Source: JBAXTZ01 sp037129925
GTDB lineage: Bacteria; Bacillota; Negativicutes; JBAXTZ01
NCBI GenBank assembly: GCA_037129925.1
Contig: JBAXTZ010000012.1
Span: 1 to 64,000 of the forward strand
DNA: 64,000 bases
Direction: 5' to 3'
The notes under the pieces were generated by a model. It ran no database searches, was not told the DNA's origin, and saw nothing but the letters and a program-made list of their open reading frames with translations. This document shows positions 27,147 to 36,661 of this stretch, one piece after another (within the stretch, counting starts at the first letter, position 1; every line of letters starts with the position of its first letter). The position numbers and the translations under genes are program-made.

Positions 27147-28526
27147 TTAGTTTTTTAGGTATTCGTCAATCGCAACCGCGGCGTTTTTTCCGGCGCCCAT
27201 GGCCAAAATAACTGTCGCTGCCCCAGTTACGATGTCACCGCCAGCAAATACTCCCGGTCGGGATGTCGCGCCGGATTGTTCATTAGCAACAATATAACCC
27301 CATTTATTGGTGTCTAAATGTGGGGTTGTTTGCTGAACCAGCGGGTTCGGACCTTGACCAATTGCCATTACCACTATATCAACATCCAGCATAAAATTTG
27401 AATCCGGAACGGTTATCGGTCGCCGTCTTCCCGAGGAATCCGGTTCACCCAATTCCATACGGATACATTCCATACCGGTCACCCAGTTAGTCGAGTTTCC
27501 GACAATCTTGAGCGGCGCGCATAAAGTCATTAGTTCTACACCCTCTTCGACAGCGTGATGGGTTTCTTCAACCCGCGCCGGCATTTCCGCCTGAGATCGG
27601 CGATAGACAATATATACTTTCTCGGCACCCAATCGCAATGCTGTCCGCGCGGCATCCATCGCGACATTGCCGCCACCGACAATTGCCGCTCGCTTGCCAA
27701 CGAAAATCGGTGTGCGATTTTCCGGAAAACTATAGGCCTTCATTAAATTACTACGAGTCAAAAATTCGTTTGCTGAATAAACACCGTTGAATTGTTCGCC
27801 AGGTATTTGCATGAAATACGGCAACCCTGCTCCCGTTCCGATAAAAACAGCTTGGAAATTTTCTTCATTCATCAATTCGTCAATAGTCACTGTACGTCCG
27901 ACGACGCAATTAGTTTCGATAGTAACACCAAGCGCTCGCAAATCGTTGATTTCAGCTTGGACAATCGCTTTTGGTAAGCGGAATTCAGGAATTCCGTACA
28001 TCAGAACACCACCCGGCAAATGCAACGCTTCAAAAATCGTCACCTCGTAGCCTAGCTTTGCCAAATCACCAGCGGCAGTTAACCCAGACGGTCCAGAACC
28101 AACTATCGCAATCTTTTTCTTGTTAGTTGCAGCGCTTTGCGCATCTCTGGCCTGCGAATTATCAGCTGCAAACCGCTCTAAACGCCCGATCGCGACCGGT
28201 TCACCTTTGATCCCCAGTACACAGTATTTTTCACATTGTACTTCTTGTGGACAGACCCGACCGCAAACTGCCGGCAATGAATTGACTGTTTTTAACTCGA
28301 TATAGGCACCATCGACATCGCCAGTTTTTAAACATTCAATAAATCTAGGGATATCTACACCGACTGGACAACCTTTACGACAAGGTTCGTTTTTGCATTT
28401 CAAACACCGTGCCGCCTCAATTTTCGCAGTTTCCAAATCGTAACCAAGAGCGACCTCTTCAAAGTTTTTTGCACGGATTTGCGGTTGCTGTTCTGGCATT
28501 GGTTGTTTTTTCATTTTATCGATCAT
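27147..28526 (-). CDS. nfnB: NADPH-binding large subunit of NfnAB transhydrogenase (glutamate synthase small-subunit family)
   Basis: 459 residues. An N-terminal iron-sulfur domain has CLKCKNEPCRKGCP (about 39-52) and CGRVCPQEVQCEKYC, followed by two dinucleotide-binding domains, GSGPSGLTAAGDLAKLG and VGGGNVAMDAART. This is the GltD-like architecture; adjacency to an FNR-like alpha subunit, with no glutamate synthase large subunit, points to NfnB, the electron-bifurcating NADH-dependent ferredoxin:NADP+ oxidoreductase. ATG 28526 has GAGG upstream. Gap to nfnA 24 nt. Confidence 0.88.
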   Translation of the reverse strand: MIDKMKKQPMPEQQPQIRAKNFEEVALGYDLETAKIEAARCLKCKNEPCRKGCPVGVDIPRFIECLKTGDVDGAYIELKTVNSLPAVCGRVCPQEVQCEKYCVLGIKGEPVAIGRLERFAADNSQARDAQSAATNKKKIAIVGSGPSGLTAAGDLAKLGYEVTIFEALHLPGGVLMYGIPEFRLPKAIVQAEINDLRALGVTIETNCVVGRTVTIDELMNEENFQAVFIGTGAGLPYFMQIPGEQFNGVYSANEFLTRSNLMKAYSFPENRTPIFVGKRAAIVGGGNVAMDAARTALRLGAEKVYIVYRRSQAEMPARVEETHHAVEEGVELMTLCAPLKIVGNSTNWVTGMECIRMELGEPDSSGRRRPITVPDSNFMLDVDIVVMAIGQGPNPLVQQTTPHLDTNKWGYIVANEQSGATSRPGVFAGGDIVTGAATVILAMGAGKNAAVAIDEYLKN

Positions 28527-28550
28527 AATAAAAACCTCTTCGAATTTATT

Positions 28551-29387
28551 CTACTTATCCAGTCCAATACGACATTCATGCTCATTCATTTCAGCTTCCT
28601 CGGCGTTAAACATTTTTAGTCGCGCCATTAAATTATCGAAATCCACCAAATGAGCATCGAATTCCGGACCGTCTACGCAGGCAAATTTTGTCTCATTATT
28701 AACAATTACTCTACAGCAACCACACATGCCGGTACCATCGACCATTATCGGATTCAAACTTGAGACAGTTTTCACTCCATAACCACGTGTTAATTCAGCT
28801 ATCGCCTTCATCATAATAACCGGACCGACTGCGATAACTAAATCAATTTTCATACCGCTGTCGATTATTTCTTGCAAGACATTAGTTACTAACCCTTGAC
28901 GACCAACTGATCCGTCATTGCTGGCTACAAAATATTCATCTGAAACCGCGCGTATTTCATCATCATAAAATAGTAGATCCTTAGTTCGAGCTCCGATAAT
29001 CGATATTACGTGATTTCCGGCTTGTTTCATGCCGCGAGCAATCGGATAAACTGCGGCAATACCAGTTCCACCACCAACGCAGACCACATTACCAAAATTC
29101 TCTAAATGAGTTGGATGTCCAAGCGGACCGACGAAATCAGCCAGCTTGTCGCCGATTTCCATTTTGCCCAGACGTTTTGTAGAAACACCTAGTTCCAAGG
29201 CAACCATCGTAACAGTTCCGCGTTCACGGTTAAAGTCGGCGATTGTCAACGGCACACGTTTATCAACATCATCCACACGAAAGATTACGAATTGTCCGGG
29301 TTGTGCCTTTGCTGCAACTCGAGGGGCGAAAATTTCAAACAATTTGGTGTTGGAATTAAGTATCCTTTTGTCTACGATTTTAAACAT
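28551..29387 (-). CDS. nfnA: NADH/ferredoxin-side small subunit of NfnAB (ferredoxin-NADP reductase alpha subunit)
   Basis: 278 residues: an FAD-binding barrel (KAQPGQFVIFRV, VPLTIAD), an NAD-binding domain (CVGGGTGIAAVYPIA), and a C-terminal 2Fe-2S cysteine set, DGTGMCGCCRV plus a later FACVDGPEFD. This is the SudB/NfnA type. The start is ATG 29387 with AAAGGAG upstream; it overlaps the metF stop by 8 nt. With nfnB it would supply NADPH for the methylene-THF steps encoded just upstream. Confidence 0.9.
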   Translation of the reverse strand: MFKIVDKRILNSNTKLFEIFAPRVAAKAQPGQFVIFRVDDVDKRVPLTIADFNRERGTVTMVALELGVSTKRLGKMEIGDKLADFVGPLGHPTHLENFGNVVCVGGGTGIAAVYPIARGMKQAGNHVISIIGARTKDLLFYDDEIRAVSDEYFVASNDGSVGRQGLVTNVLQEIIDSGMKIDLVIAVGPVIMMKAIAELTRGYGVKTVSSLNPIMVDGTGMCGCCRVIVNNETKFACVDGPEFDAHLVDFDNLMARLKMFNAEEAEMNEHECRIGLDK

Positions 29388-30246
29388 TATTACTCCTTTG
29401 CATACATCGACTGAAAATATTTTTGGCAACACTTGGACGGTTCATACAATACAAGTGCACTCCGGAGACATTATTTCCAAGTAAATCATCAATTTGTTTT
29501 GCAGCATAGTCAATTCCGGCTTTTTCCATTTCCAACGGGCGGTCACCATACCGGGCAACTAATTTGGAAAGTTCCTGCGGTACCGATACGCCACTCAGTT
29601 TAATTATTCGCAACAGCGATTTACCATTCAGCACCGGCATTATACCCGCAAAAATAGGCTTTCGAATATTGTGCTTTTGCGCCAGTTCCAAGAGATTGTA
29701 ATAAAAATTGTTGTCAAAGAACAGCTGCGTAATAAAATAGTCTGCACCGCTATCTGCCTTCAATTTCAAATAATTCATTTCCGTGTTGACATTTTTCGTA
29801 TCACTATGCCCTTCCGGATAGGCGGCGGCGCCGATGCATAAAGCAGAATTTTGCTTGAGATAGGCAATAAAATCACTGGCATATCTGAACAAACCGCTAT
29901 TTGAAACTCCTTCAGGCAAGTCGCCACGCAACGCCAAAATATTATCGATATTAAATTTGCGAAAACTTTCAATTACCAACGCTGCATCGGCGCGTTCGGT
30001 TCCGATACAGGTATAGTGTGGCAACGGCAGTAACTTGTTATGGTTCAAGATTCTTTTTGCGACATCAATAGTTGTTTTTGCCGTCGAACCAGCCGCTCCA
30101 TAGGTTACACTGATAAAATCCGCGGGCAGTTCAGCTAGCTCATCTATTGTATCATAAATAGTGCTAATTTCAACATCTGGTTTAGGCGGAAATATCTCCA
30201 GAGAGAGTATTGGACGGTTATTTTTGAATAATTCAGTAATTTTCAT
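29380..30246 (-). CDS. metF: 5,10-Methylenetetrahydrofolate reductase
   Basis: Reduces methylene-THF to methyl-THF for methionine synthesis or the methyl branch of acetogenesis. A TIM barrel of 288 residues with the SLEIFPPK start (residues 15-22), SVTYGAAGST, LALRGD and ITQLFFD motifs. Its TAATG junction with fhs is a 1-nt overlap. No MetV or Rnf-type fusion partner adjoins it; nfnA follows. Confidence 0.95.
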   Translation of the reverse strand: MKITELFKNNRPILSLEIFPPKPDVEISTIYDTIDELAELPADFISVTYGAAGSTAKTTIDVAKRILNHNKLLPLPHYTCIGTERADAALVIESFRKFNIDNILALRGDLPEGVSNSGLFRYASDFIAYLKQNSALCIGAAAYPEGHSDTKNVNTEMNYLKLKADSGADYFITQLFFDNNFYYNLLELAQKHNIRKPIFAGIMPVLNGKSLLRIIKLSGVSVPQELSKLVARYGDRPLEMEKAGIDYAAKQIDDLLGNNVSGVHLYCMNRPSVAKNIFSRCMQRSNNV

Positions 30247-31904
30247 TAAAACAACCCGGTAATTACGCCATTAGCATCGATGTCCATTTTTTCTGCCGCC
30301 GGTCGTTTGGGCAGTCCGGGCATTGTCATAATATTGCCGCAAATTGCCACAACAAATCCGGCACCGGCGGACAAGCGTATTTCACGTACCGTGATTGCAA
30401 AGCCGCGCGGACTGCCGATTTTCTTTTCATCATCACTAAAAGAATACTGAGTCTTGGCGATACAAACTGGTAATTCGGAAAAACCGAGTTCAGTTAACTC
30501 AACAATCGATTTCTCCGCCTGAGCTGTAAATATTACATTGTCAGCCCGGTAAATTTCATGGGCAATAGCCGCTATTTTTTCTTTTATCGGCAAATTAACC
30601 TCATATAGCAATTTAAACGGCGATTGTGTTTCAATAGCTGCTGCAACCAGCCGCGCCAGTTGAATTCCACCGGCTCCGCCCTTCTCCCAGACTTCCGATA
30701 GCGCCACACCTACTCCATGCTTTTCACAAATCTTCGAAAGCTCATCGAGTTCTTCAGCGGTATCTGAAGGGAAAGCATTTATCGCCACGACCACAGGTAC
30801 ACCAAACTTTTTAATGTTTTCAATATGCTGAAGTAAATTACCGATTCCGCCACGTAGCGCAGCGACATCAGGAACGGAAAGCAGAGCTTTTGCCACACCG
30901 CCATGCGATTTTAGCGCCCGCACTGTTGCCACCAGCACTGCCGCCTCGGGCTTTAATTTGCCATAGCGACACTTTATGTCAAAGAATTTTTCCGCCCCGA
31001 GATCGGCGCCGAAACCGGCTTCGGTTATTACAATATCCGCCAAATCCAAGGCTAAATTAGTAGCTGATAAACTATTGCAACCGTGTGCAATATTAGCAAA
31101 CGGTCCGCCATGAATAAATGCCGGCGTTCCTTCCAAGGTTTGTACTAAATTGGGTTTTATTGCATCCTTAAATAGTAATGTTATGGCTCCGGATACATTT
31201 AATTGTTTGACGGTTATCGGCGTACCCGTATAAGTATAACCAATTACTATTTGTTCGACGCGGTGTTTGAAATCACCAAGATTAGCTGCCAAGCACAATA
31301 TTGCCATTAATTCCGAAGCCACAGTAATGTCGAATCCGGCTTCGCGAGGAACACCGTTTATCTTTCCGCCCAATCCGGTTATCACATCGCGGAGCGCGCG
31401 GTCATTCAAATCCACAACCCGGCGCCAAGTAACCCGGCGCGGATCAATACTTAATTCGTTGCCATGATGAATGTGATTATCGATAACTGCCGCCAGTAAA
31501 TTATGCGCGGTAGTAACCGCGTGCAGATCACCAGTAAAATGCAGGTTGATGTCCTCCATTGGCACTACCTGAGCGTAGCCGCCCCCGGCAGCTCCGCCTT
31601 TCATGCCAAAACAAGGTCCGAGACTGGGTTCGCGCAGCGCAATAGCTGTCTTGTAACCCAATTGGCTAAAAGCATCGCCTAGTCCGACTGTTGTAGTCGT
31701 TTTTCCCTCACCGGCTGGAGTCGGATTGATCGCTGTAACCAATACCAATTTACCGCGCTTGTCGGAAACAATATTTTTCGGATCAATTTTCGCTTTATAT
31801 TTTCCATAAAGCTCTAACTGGTCATCGGATATATTCAATTTTGCAGCAATTAATCGAATGTCCTGTAGTTTGGCGTTTTGTGCTATTTCAACGTCTGATT
31901 TCAT
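30246..31904 (-). CDS. fhs: Formate-tetrahydrofolate ligase
   Basis: ATP-dependent activation of formate to 10-formyl-THF. At 552 residues it is full length, with the nucleotide-binding TPAGEGKTTTTVGLGDA (about 61-77), MKGGAAGGGYAQV and EAGFGADLGAEKF motifs. Fhs is common in anaerobic Firmicutes that run C1-folate metabolism in the formate direction. Eight nt after folD. Confidence 0.97.
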   Translation of the reverse strand: MKSDVEIAQNAKLQDIRLIAAKLNISDDQLELYGKYKAKIDPKNIVSDKRGKLVLVTAINPTPAGEGKTTTTVGLGDAFSQLGYKTAIALREPSLGPCFGMKGGAAGGGYAQVVPMEDINLHFTGDLHAVTTAHNLLAAVIDNHIHHGNELSIDPRRVTWRRVVDLNDRALRDVITGLGGKINGVPREAGFDITVASELMAILCLAANLGDFKHRVEQIVIGYTYTGTPITVKQLNVSGAITLLFKDAIKPNLVQTLEGTPAFIHGGPFANIAHGCNSLSATNLALDLADIVITEAGFGADLGAEKFFDIKCRYGKLKPEAAVLVATVRALKSHGGVAKALLSVPDVAALRGGIGNLLQHIENIKKFGVPVVVAINAFPSDTAEELDELSKICEKHGVGVALSEVWEKGGAGGIQLARLVAAAIETQSPFKLLYEVNLPIKEKIAAIAHEIYRADNVIFTAQAEKSIVELTELGFSELPVCIAKTQYSFSDDEKKIGSPRGFAITVREIRLSAGAGFVVAICGNIMTMPGLPKRPAAEKMDIDANGVITGLF

Positions 31905-31912
31905 CTAACCCC

Positions 31913-32782
31913 CTATACTAAATAGCCAAGCTTATCGCCGAAACGTTCGGCAGCCCGCACTGTATTATATAACAACATTGCTATGGTCAACACCCCGACA
32001 CCGCCCGGTACTGGCGTTATCGCTGAAGCGATATTCAATAGCTGCAAATAATCACAGTCACCAACTATTTTACCGTCGAGTCGGTTTATACCGACATCAA
32101 TAACAATAGCGCCAGGTTTTATCATTGACGCGGTAATATAATTAGGGCGACCGACCGCCGCAACGACAATATCAGCAGTTTTGGTTATTTCTGCTAAATT
32201 GTTCGTCTTAGAATGGCAAATAGTAACAGTGGCATTGGCTTCAAGTAATAACAACGCCATCGGTTTTCCGACGATATTGCTGCGTCCAACAACGACAGCG
32301 TGCATACCTTCTGGCTTGATGTCATAATAATCAAGTATTTCCATAACTCCCGCAGGTGTGCAAGAAACAAATGAGTGATAGCCGCTAAACAAATTGCCGG
32401 TATTCAAAGCATGGAAACCATCCACATCTTTATCGGGATCTATTGCTGCGATGACTGTTTGTTCGCGAATATGCTCCGGCAATGGAAGTTGTACTAAAAT
32501 TCCATCTACCGACTTATCTTTATTCAGCATTCGTATTAATGAAATTAAATCAGCTTCAACAGTAGTTGCCGCAAGATTTATCACATCGGAATCGATATAG
32601 TTTTCTACACAAGTTTTGTGCTTGCGATTAACATAAATTTGCGATGCCGGATTTTCCCCGCACAAAATTACTGTGAGTTTTATTTTTCGCGAATTTTCGG
32701 CTTCGAAGCGTCTCGCTCTTTGACACACGGTTGTTAATATTTTCTCTGCAACCGGTTTTCCATAAAGTATTTTCGTTGACAT
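31913..32782 (-). CDS. folD: Bifunctional methylene-THF dehydrogenase / methenyl-THF cyclohydrolase
   Basis: 289 residues; interconverts methylene-, methenyl- and formyl-THF with NADP(H). It shows YVNRKHKTC with the catalytic Lys (about 51-59), VDGILVQLPLP, VVGRSNIVGKPMA and TPVPGGVG. The gene begins immediately after a hairpin that follows the phosphate acyltransferase gene, so it may start its own unit, although no promoter is clear in the 53-nt gap. Confidence 0.96.
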   Translation of the reverse strand: MSTKILYGKPVAEKILTTVCQRARRFEAENSRKIKLTVILCGENPASQIYVNRKHKTCVENYIDSDVINLAATTVEADLISLIRMLNKDKSVDGILVQLPLPEHIREQTVIAAIDPDKDVDGFHALNTGNLFSGYHSFVSCTPAGVMEILDYYDIKPEGMHAVVVGRSNIVGKPMALLLLEANATVTICHSKTNNLAEITKTADIVVAAVGRPNYITASMIKPGAIVIDVGINRLDGKIVGDCDYLQLLNIASAITPVPGGVGVLTIAMLLYNTVRAAERFGDKLGYLV

Positions 32783-32797
32783 ATTATTCTCCGAAAC

Positions 32798-32818
32798 AAA
32801 AAACAGCCAACGGCTGCT
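32798..32818 (-). terminator. Intrinsic terminator or attenuator between ptb and folD
   Basis: On the minus strand AGCAGCC-GTT-GGCTGTT forms a 7-bp stem (one G-U pair) followed by T6 (plus-strand A run 32798-32803). It would reduce read-through from the lon-ysxC-ptb genes into the C1-folate genes. Confidence 0.65.
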
Positions 32819-32835
32819 ATTTGCTTATTTTGTTA

Positions 32836-33726
32836 TTATCCGGCTAAAACAGCCAGGGCTATAGAATTTAGTTTGGCTTCAAAAGAATCTGACCGCGATG
32901 TGAGAATTATCGGTTTGCGTGCGCCAACGATCAATCCGGCTAATTTCAAACCGCCCACATAAGTAAAGGCTTTCGCCAAAATATTGCCGGATTCGATGTC
33001 CGGCGCTAATAGCACGTCGGCACAACCGGCAACTTCGCTGACTATTCCCTTGTGGCGAGCCGATTCTAGAGACAGCGCATTATCGAGCGCCAATGGACCA
33101 TCAACGATACAGCCTTTTATCTGCCCACGGCGATTCATTTGGGTAAGTGCGGCGGCATCTAAGGTGCAAGGCATATCCGGATTAACAACTTCGACTGCGG
33201 CTAACACCGCAATTTTTGCTGTAGCGATACCAAGCGCCTGCGTGATTTGCAAGCTATTGTTGATAATATCAACTTTTTTCAACAAATCCGGTTTAATAAT
33301 CATCCCGCCGTCGGTTATGATAATTATCCTGCCAGCATACTCAAAAGCGCCAATATGGCTTAGCACCCGCCCAGTTCGCAAACCGATTTCTTTGTCCAAT
33401 GTCGCCCGCAACAATGTCGCAGTTGGCATATCGCCCTTCATTAGCGCGTCAGCCTTGCCGGAAGAAACGGAACTTACTGCTTCGCGAGCGGCAATACTGT
33501 CATCCATGCAATCGATAACTTCGCAATTAGAAATGTCATAATTATTTTTCTCACAAATTGCAGTGATTTTATCAGCCACACCAAACAGCAGAAATTTTGT
33601 CAATTTTTCTTTAATTGCTGCATCAATAGCATGTAACACTGCATCATCATGCGCGGCGGCTACTGCCACTGTTTTGAGGGGGCGATTCTGCAATAATACT
33701 CTTATTTCATTAAAAGACTTAATCAT
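32836..33726 (-). CDS. ptb: Phosphate acyltransferase (phosphate butyryltransferase-like)
   Basis: Exchanges CoA and phosphate on short acyl groups. It has 296 residues from ATG 33726, which has AAAGGA 6 nt upstream. Family features are KGDMPTATLLRA (about 100-111), SHIGAFE, ITDGGMIIKPDL and GPLALDNALS. Phosphate acetyl- and butyryltransferases look alike at this level; the 300-residue length and the SHIGAFE/ITDGG pattern favour Ptb. No butyrate kinase gene lies next to it. It overlaps the ysxC end by 8 nt. Confidence 0.82.
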   Translation of the reverse strand: MIKSFNEIRVLLQNRPLKTVAVAAAHDDAVLHAIDAAIKEKLTKFLLFGVADKITAICEKNNYDISNCEVIDCMDDSIAAREAVSSVSSGKADALMKGDMPTATLLRATLDKEIGLRTGRVLSHIGAFEYAGRIIIITDGGMIIKPDLLKKVDIINNSLQITQALGIATAKIAVLAAVEVVNPDMPCTLDAAALTQMNRRGQIKGCIVDGPLALDNALSLESARHKGIVSEVAGCADVLLAPDIESGNILAKAFTYVGGLKLAGLIVGARKPIILTSRSDSFEAKLNSIALAVLAG

Positions 33727-34327
33727 GCTTAATCCTTTCATAGATCATATTGATTAACTCATCTCTGCCAACTTTAGTCACTGTAGAATATTTTACGATA
33801 TGATCGCTATCAATGCCAAATCCATTAATAATTGCGCGGATGTTTGTTGCCAACTGATTTTTCGTCAGTTTGTCGGTCTTGGTCAACACCAAAATCACTT
33901 CGCGATCGACACTCTTTAGCCAGTCACAGGCTTCAAGATCCAGCTTTTGGGGCTCGCGCCGTGAATCGACCAACAGGAACACTGACCTTAACCAAGCCGA
34001 CTTGCCAATATAAGAGTTTATGAACTCTGACCAGATTTCACGGTTGCTCTTAGAAGTTTTGGCATAACCATAACCGGGCAGGTCAACGAAATACACGTAT
34101 TCGCGCAGCGCCTCGTTTTTGATTGTCACCTTAAAATAGTTAATCAGTGCAGTTTTGCCAGGTGTAGCGCTAACTCGTGCCAAACCATTGTGCCGACAGA
34201 GCGAGTTTATCAATGATGACTTGCCGACATTCGACCGACCGATAAAAGCAAATTCATTTAACGGCTGCTCAGGCAGTTGCGCGACTGCAGTTGCCGATTT
34301 TACAAATTCGGCTTTTATGATATCCAT
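33719..34327 (-). CDS. ysxC: Ribosome-biogenesis GTPase YsxC/EngB
   Basis: An essential GTPase for 50S assembly. It has 202 residues from ATG 34327, whose first base overlaps the lon stop codon (TAATG). G-motifs: GRSNVGKSSLIN (about 31-42), DLPGYGYAK and TKTDKL. The lon-ysxC order is conserved in Firmicutes. Confidence 0.96.
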   Translation of the reverse strand: MDIIKAEFVKSATAVAQLPEQPLNEFAFIGRSNVGKSSLINSLCRHNGLARVSATPGKTALINYFKVTIKNEALREYVYFVDLPGYGYAKTSKSNREIWSEFINSYIGKSAWLRSVFLLVDSRREPQKLDLEACDWLKSVDREVILVLTKTDKLTKNQLATNIRAIINGFGIDSDHIVKYSTVTKVGRDELINMIYERIKHD

Positions 34328-36648
34328 TAACAACCACCGCTACAAAGCGCGTTTTCCAATACTGCATCCATGTTTTCCACGAAAACAAAACTCATTTCAT
34401 CGCGGACATCTTGCGGAATATCTTCGATGTCTTTGTCGTTCTCTCTCGGTAAAATAATCGTGCGAATTCCGCGATGATGAGCCGCCAGTACTTTTTCTTT
34501 GATACCGCCAACAGCCAGGACCCGCCCGCGTAAAGTTATCTCGCCGGTCATCGCCAGATCGCTACGAATTTTTCTACCAGTCAGCGCTGATGCCATAGCT
34601 GTTGCCATAGTTATTCCGGCTGACGGGCCATCTTTGGGAATGGCTCCCTCCGGACAGTGAACGTGGATATCGTCTTTTTCGTAAAAGTCGGCTTTTATCC
34701 CCAAATCAAGGGCTTTGGTGCGAATATATGTATAGCCGGCTTTAGCAGATTCCTGCATAACATCGCCTAATTGCCCGGTCAAAGTCAATATTCCCTTACC
34801 CTGCATGACAGAAACTTCTACAGGCAATACATCGCCGCCGACTTCAGTCCACGCCAGCCCGGTTGCAACCCCTACTTGGTCGTGACAACTTTGTTTGCGG
34901 TTATGATGCCGAGGCTTTCCTAAGTAATCTCTGAGTGATTCTTCGGTAATTTCAACTGTAGTTAACTCATTCTTCAAGCATTTTACCGCGAGTTTGCGAA
35001 ACAATTCAGCGAACCGCCGCTCCAAGCCGCGAACGCCTGATTCACGAGTATAATCAACGATTATTTTTCGGATACTGGCATCTGAAAAATTTACTGTCAC
35101 AGTTTCCAGCCCGTTTTCCTTTAACTGTTTGGCTATTAGAAACTGGCGGGCGATTTGTAGTTTTTCTTCAATGGTGTAACCGGACAGGTTGATTATTTCC
35201 ATACGATCCAACAGCGGCCGCGGAATGTTTTCGTAAGTATTGGCGGTAACTACCCAAAACACTTTTGACAAGTCAAAGGGCAATTCTAAATAGTGGTCAG
35301 TAAACGAATTGTTTTGTTCGGGATCAAGCACTTCGAGCATCGCTGATGCCGGGTCACCTTTGTAATCCGAACTCATCTTATCAATTTCATCTAAAAGAAA
35401 TAATGGATTGCGAGTGCCGGCTTTTTTTAGTGTGCTGACTATTCGACCGGGAAGTGCGCTCACATAAGTACGTCGATGCCCGCGAACCTCAGACTCATCT
35501 TTTACTCCGCCGAGTGATAAACGGGCATATTTTTTATCAAGCGCCCGGGCAATTGATTTGGCTAAAGATGTTTTTCCCACTCCAGGCGGACCGATAAAGC
35601 AAAGTATTGAGCCTTTGCTGTTACCATTTAGTTGTTTTACTGCAAGGTACTCAATTATCCGCTCTTTGATTTTTTCTAATCCATAATGATCTTCGTCGAG
35701 AACCGTTCGTGCATTGACGATGTCCAAATTATCGATTGTTTCAGTAAACCAAGGCATATCGATAAGCCAGTCCAAATAAGAGCGCACTACAGATGACTCC
35801 GGCATCATCGCCGGCATCTTTTCGAATCGCTCAATTTCCTTATTGATTTTCTCAATTACTTCCTCGGGAAAGGCTTTAGTTTCTATTTGTTTACGCAACG
35901 TTTCGGCTTCGGCAGCATTGCCCTCTTTTTCGTCTAACTCTTTTTGAATTGCCTTGATTTGCTCGCGCAAATAGTATTCTTTTTGATTTTTGTCAATCTG
36001 AGTACGCACCCGCGCCTGAATCTTATTTTCTAATTCAGCCAATTCAACTTCACGCGCCAATTTCTCGCAAATCAACAATAATCGCTCTTGCACTACGGAA
36101 ATCGATAATAATTCCTGTTTGTCTTCAAAAGAAAACGGGATGTTAGCAGCGATAATATCCGTGATTCGCCGCGGGTCATTAATGGTAATAATGTTTGCGG
36201 TAATTTCTGGCGACAATTTTTTGGTAATTTTCGCCCAACGATCAAATTGATACACCACTGTCCGTAACAATGCTTCACTTTCTTCGTTGGCTTCTGCTAC
36301 TTCGAATAACTCAACTACTTCAACCGAAAAAAATGGCGTGGAGTTTGGGAAACTCACAATTTTTCCGCGGCTTATTCCTTCAATTACGATACGAATATTT
36401 CCACCGGGAAGTTTTACCATTTGCTTGATTTCCGCAAGTGTGCCATACAGAAAGATATCTTCTGCTCGGGGATTATCTTCTTTAACATCTTTTTGCGCTG
36501 CGAGGAATATCTGCTGTTTATTGAGCATTGCCGACTCGAGTGCAACGATTGATTTTGCGCGCCCGATATCAAGATTGGTAATTGAATGCGGAAACACTAT
36601 AACGCCACGTAACGGCAACAGCGGTAATACTTTATTTTGTTGTGCCAA
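34327..36648 (-). CDS. lon: ATP-dependent protease La (LonA)
   Basis: Cytoplasmic AAA+ protease. At 773 residues it has an N-terminal LON substrate domain, a coiled coil (about 190-260), AAA Walker A GPPGVGKTS (about 354-362), LLDEIDKM, and a C-terminal serine protease domain with catalytic Ser in KDGPSAGIT and Lys in GGIKEKVLAA. It begins 13 nt after the pyrophosphatase stop. Confidence 0.97.
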   Translation of the reverse strand: MAQQNKVLPLLPLRGVIVFPHSITNLDIGRAKSIVALESAMLNKQQIFLAAQKDVKEDNPRAEDIFLYGTLAEIKQMVKLPGGNIRIVIEGISRGKIVSFPNSTPFFSVEVVELFEVAEANEESEALLRTVVYQFDRWAKITKKLSPEITANIITINDPRRITDIIAANIPFSFEDKQELLSISVVQERLLLICEKLAREVELAELENKIQARVRTQIDKNQKEYYLREQIKAIQKELDEKEGNAAEAETLRKQIETKAFPEEVIEKINKEIERFEKMPAMMPESSVVRSYLDWLIDMPWFTETIDNLDIVNARTVLDEDHYGLEKIKERIIEYLAVKQLNGNSKGSILCFIGPPGVGKTSLAKSIARALDKKYARLSLGGVKDESEVRGHRRTYVSALPGRIVSTLKKAGTRNPLFLLDEIDKMSSDYKGDPASAMLEVLDPEQNNSFTDHYLELPFDLSKVFWVVTANTYENIPRPLLDRMEIINLSGYTIEEKLQIARQFLIAKQLKENGLETVTVNFSDASIRKIIVDYTRESGVRGLERRFAELFRKLAVKCLKNELTTVEITEESLRDYLGKPRHHNRKQSCHDQVGVATGLAWTEVGGDVLPVEVSVMQGKGILTLTGQLGDVMQESAKAGYTYIRTKALDLGIKADFYEKDDIHVHCPEGAIPKDGPSAGITMATAMASALTGRKIRSDLAMTGEITLRGRVLAVGGIKEKVLAAHHRGIRTIILPRENDKDIEDIPQDVRDEMSFVFVENMDAVLENALCSGGC

Positions 36649-36661
36649 TTGAATTCCTCCA

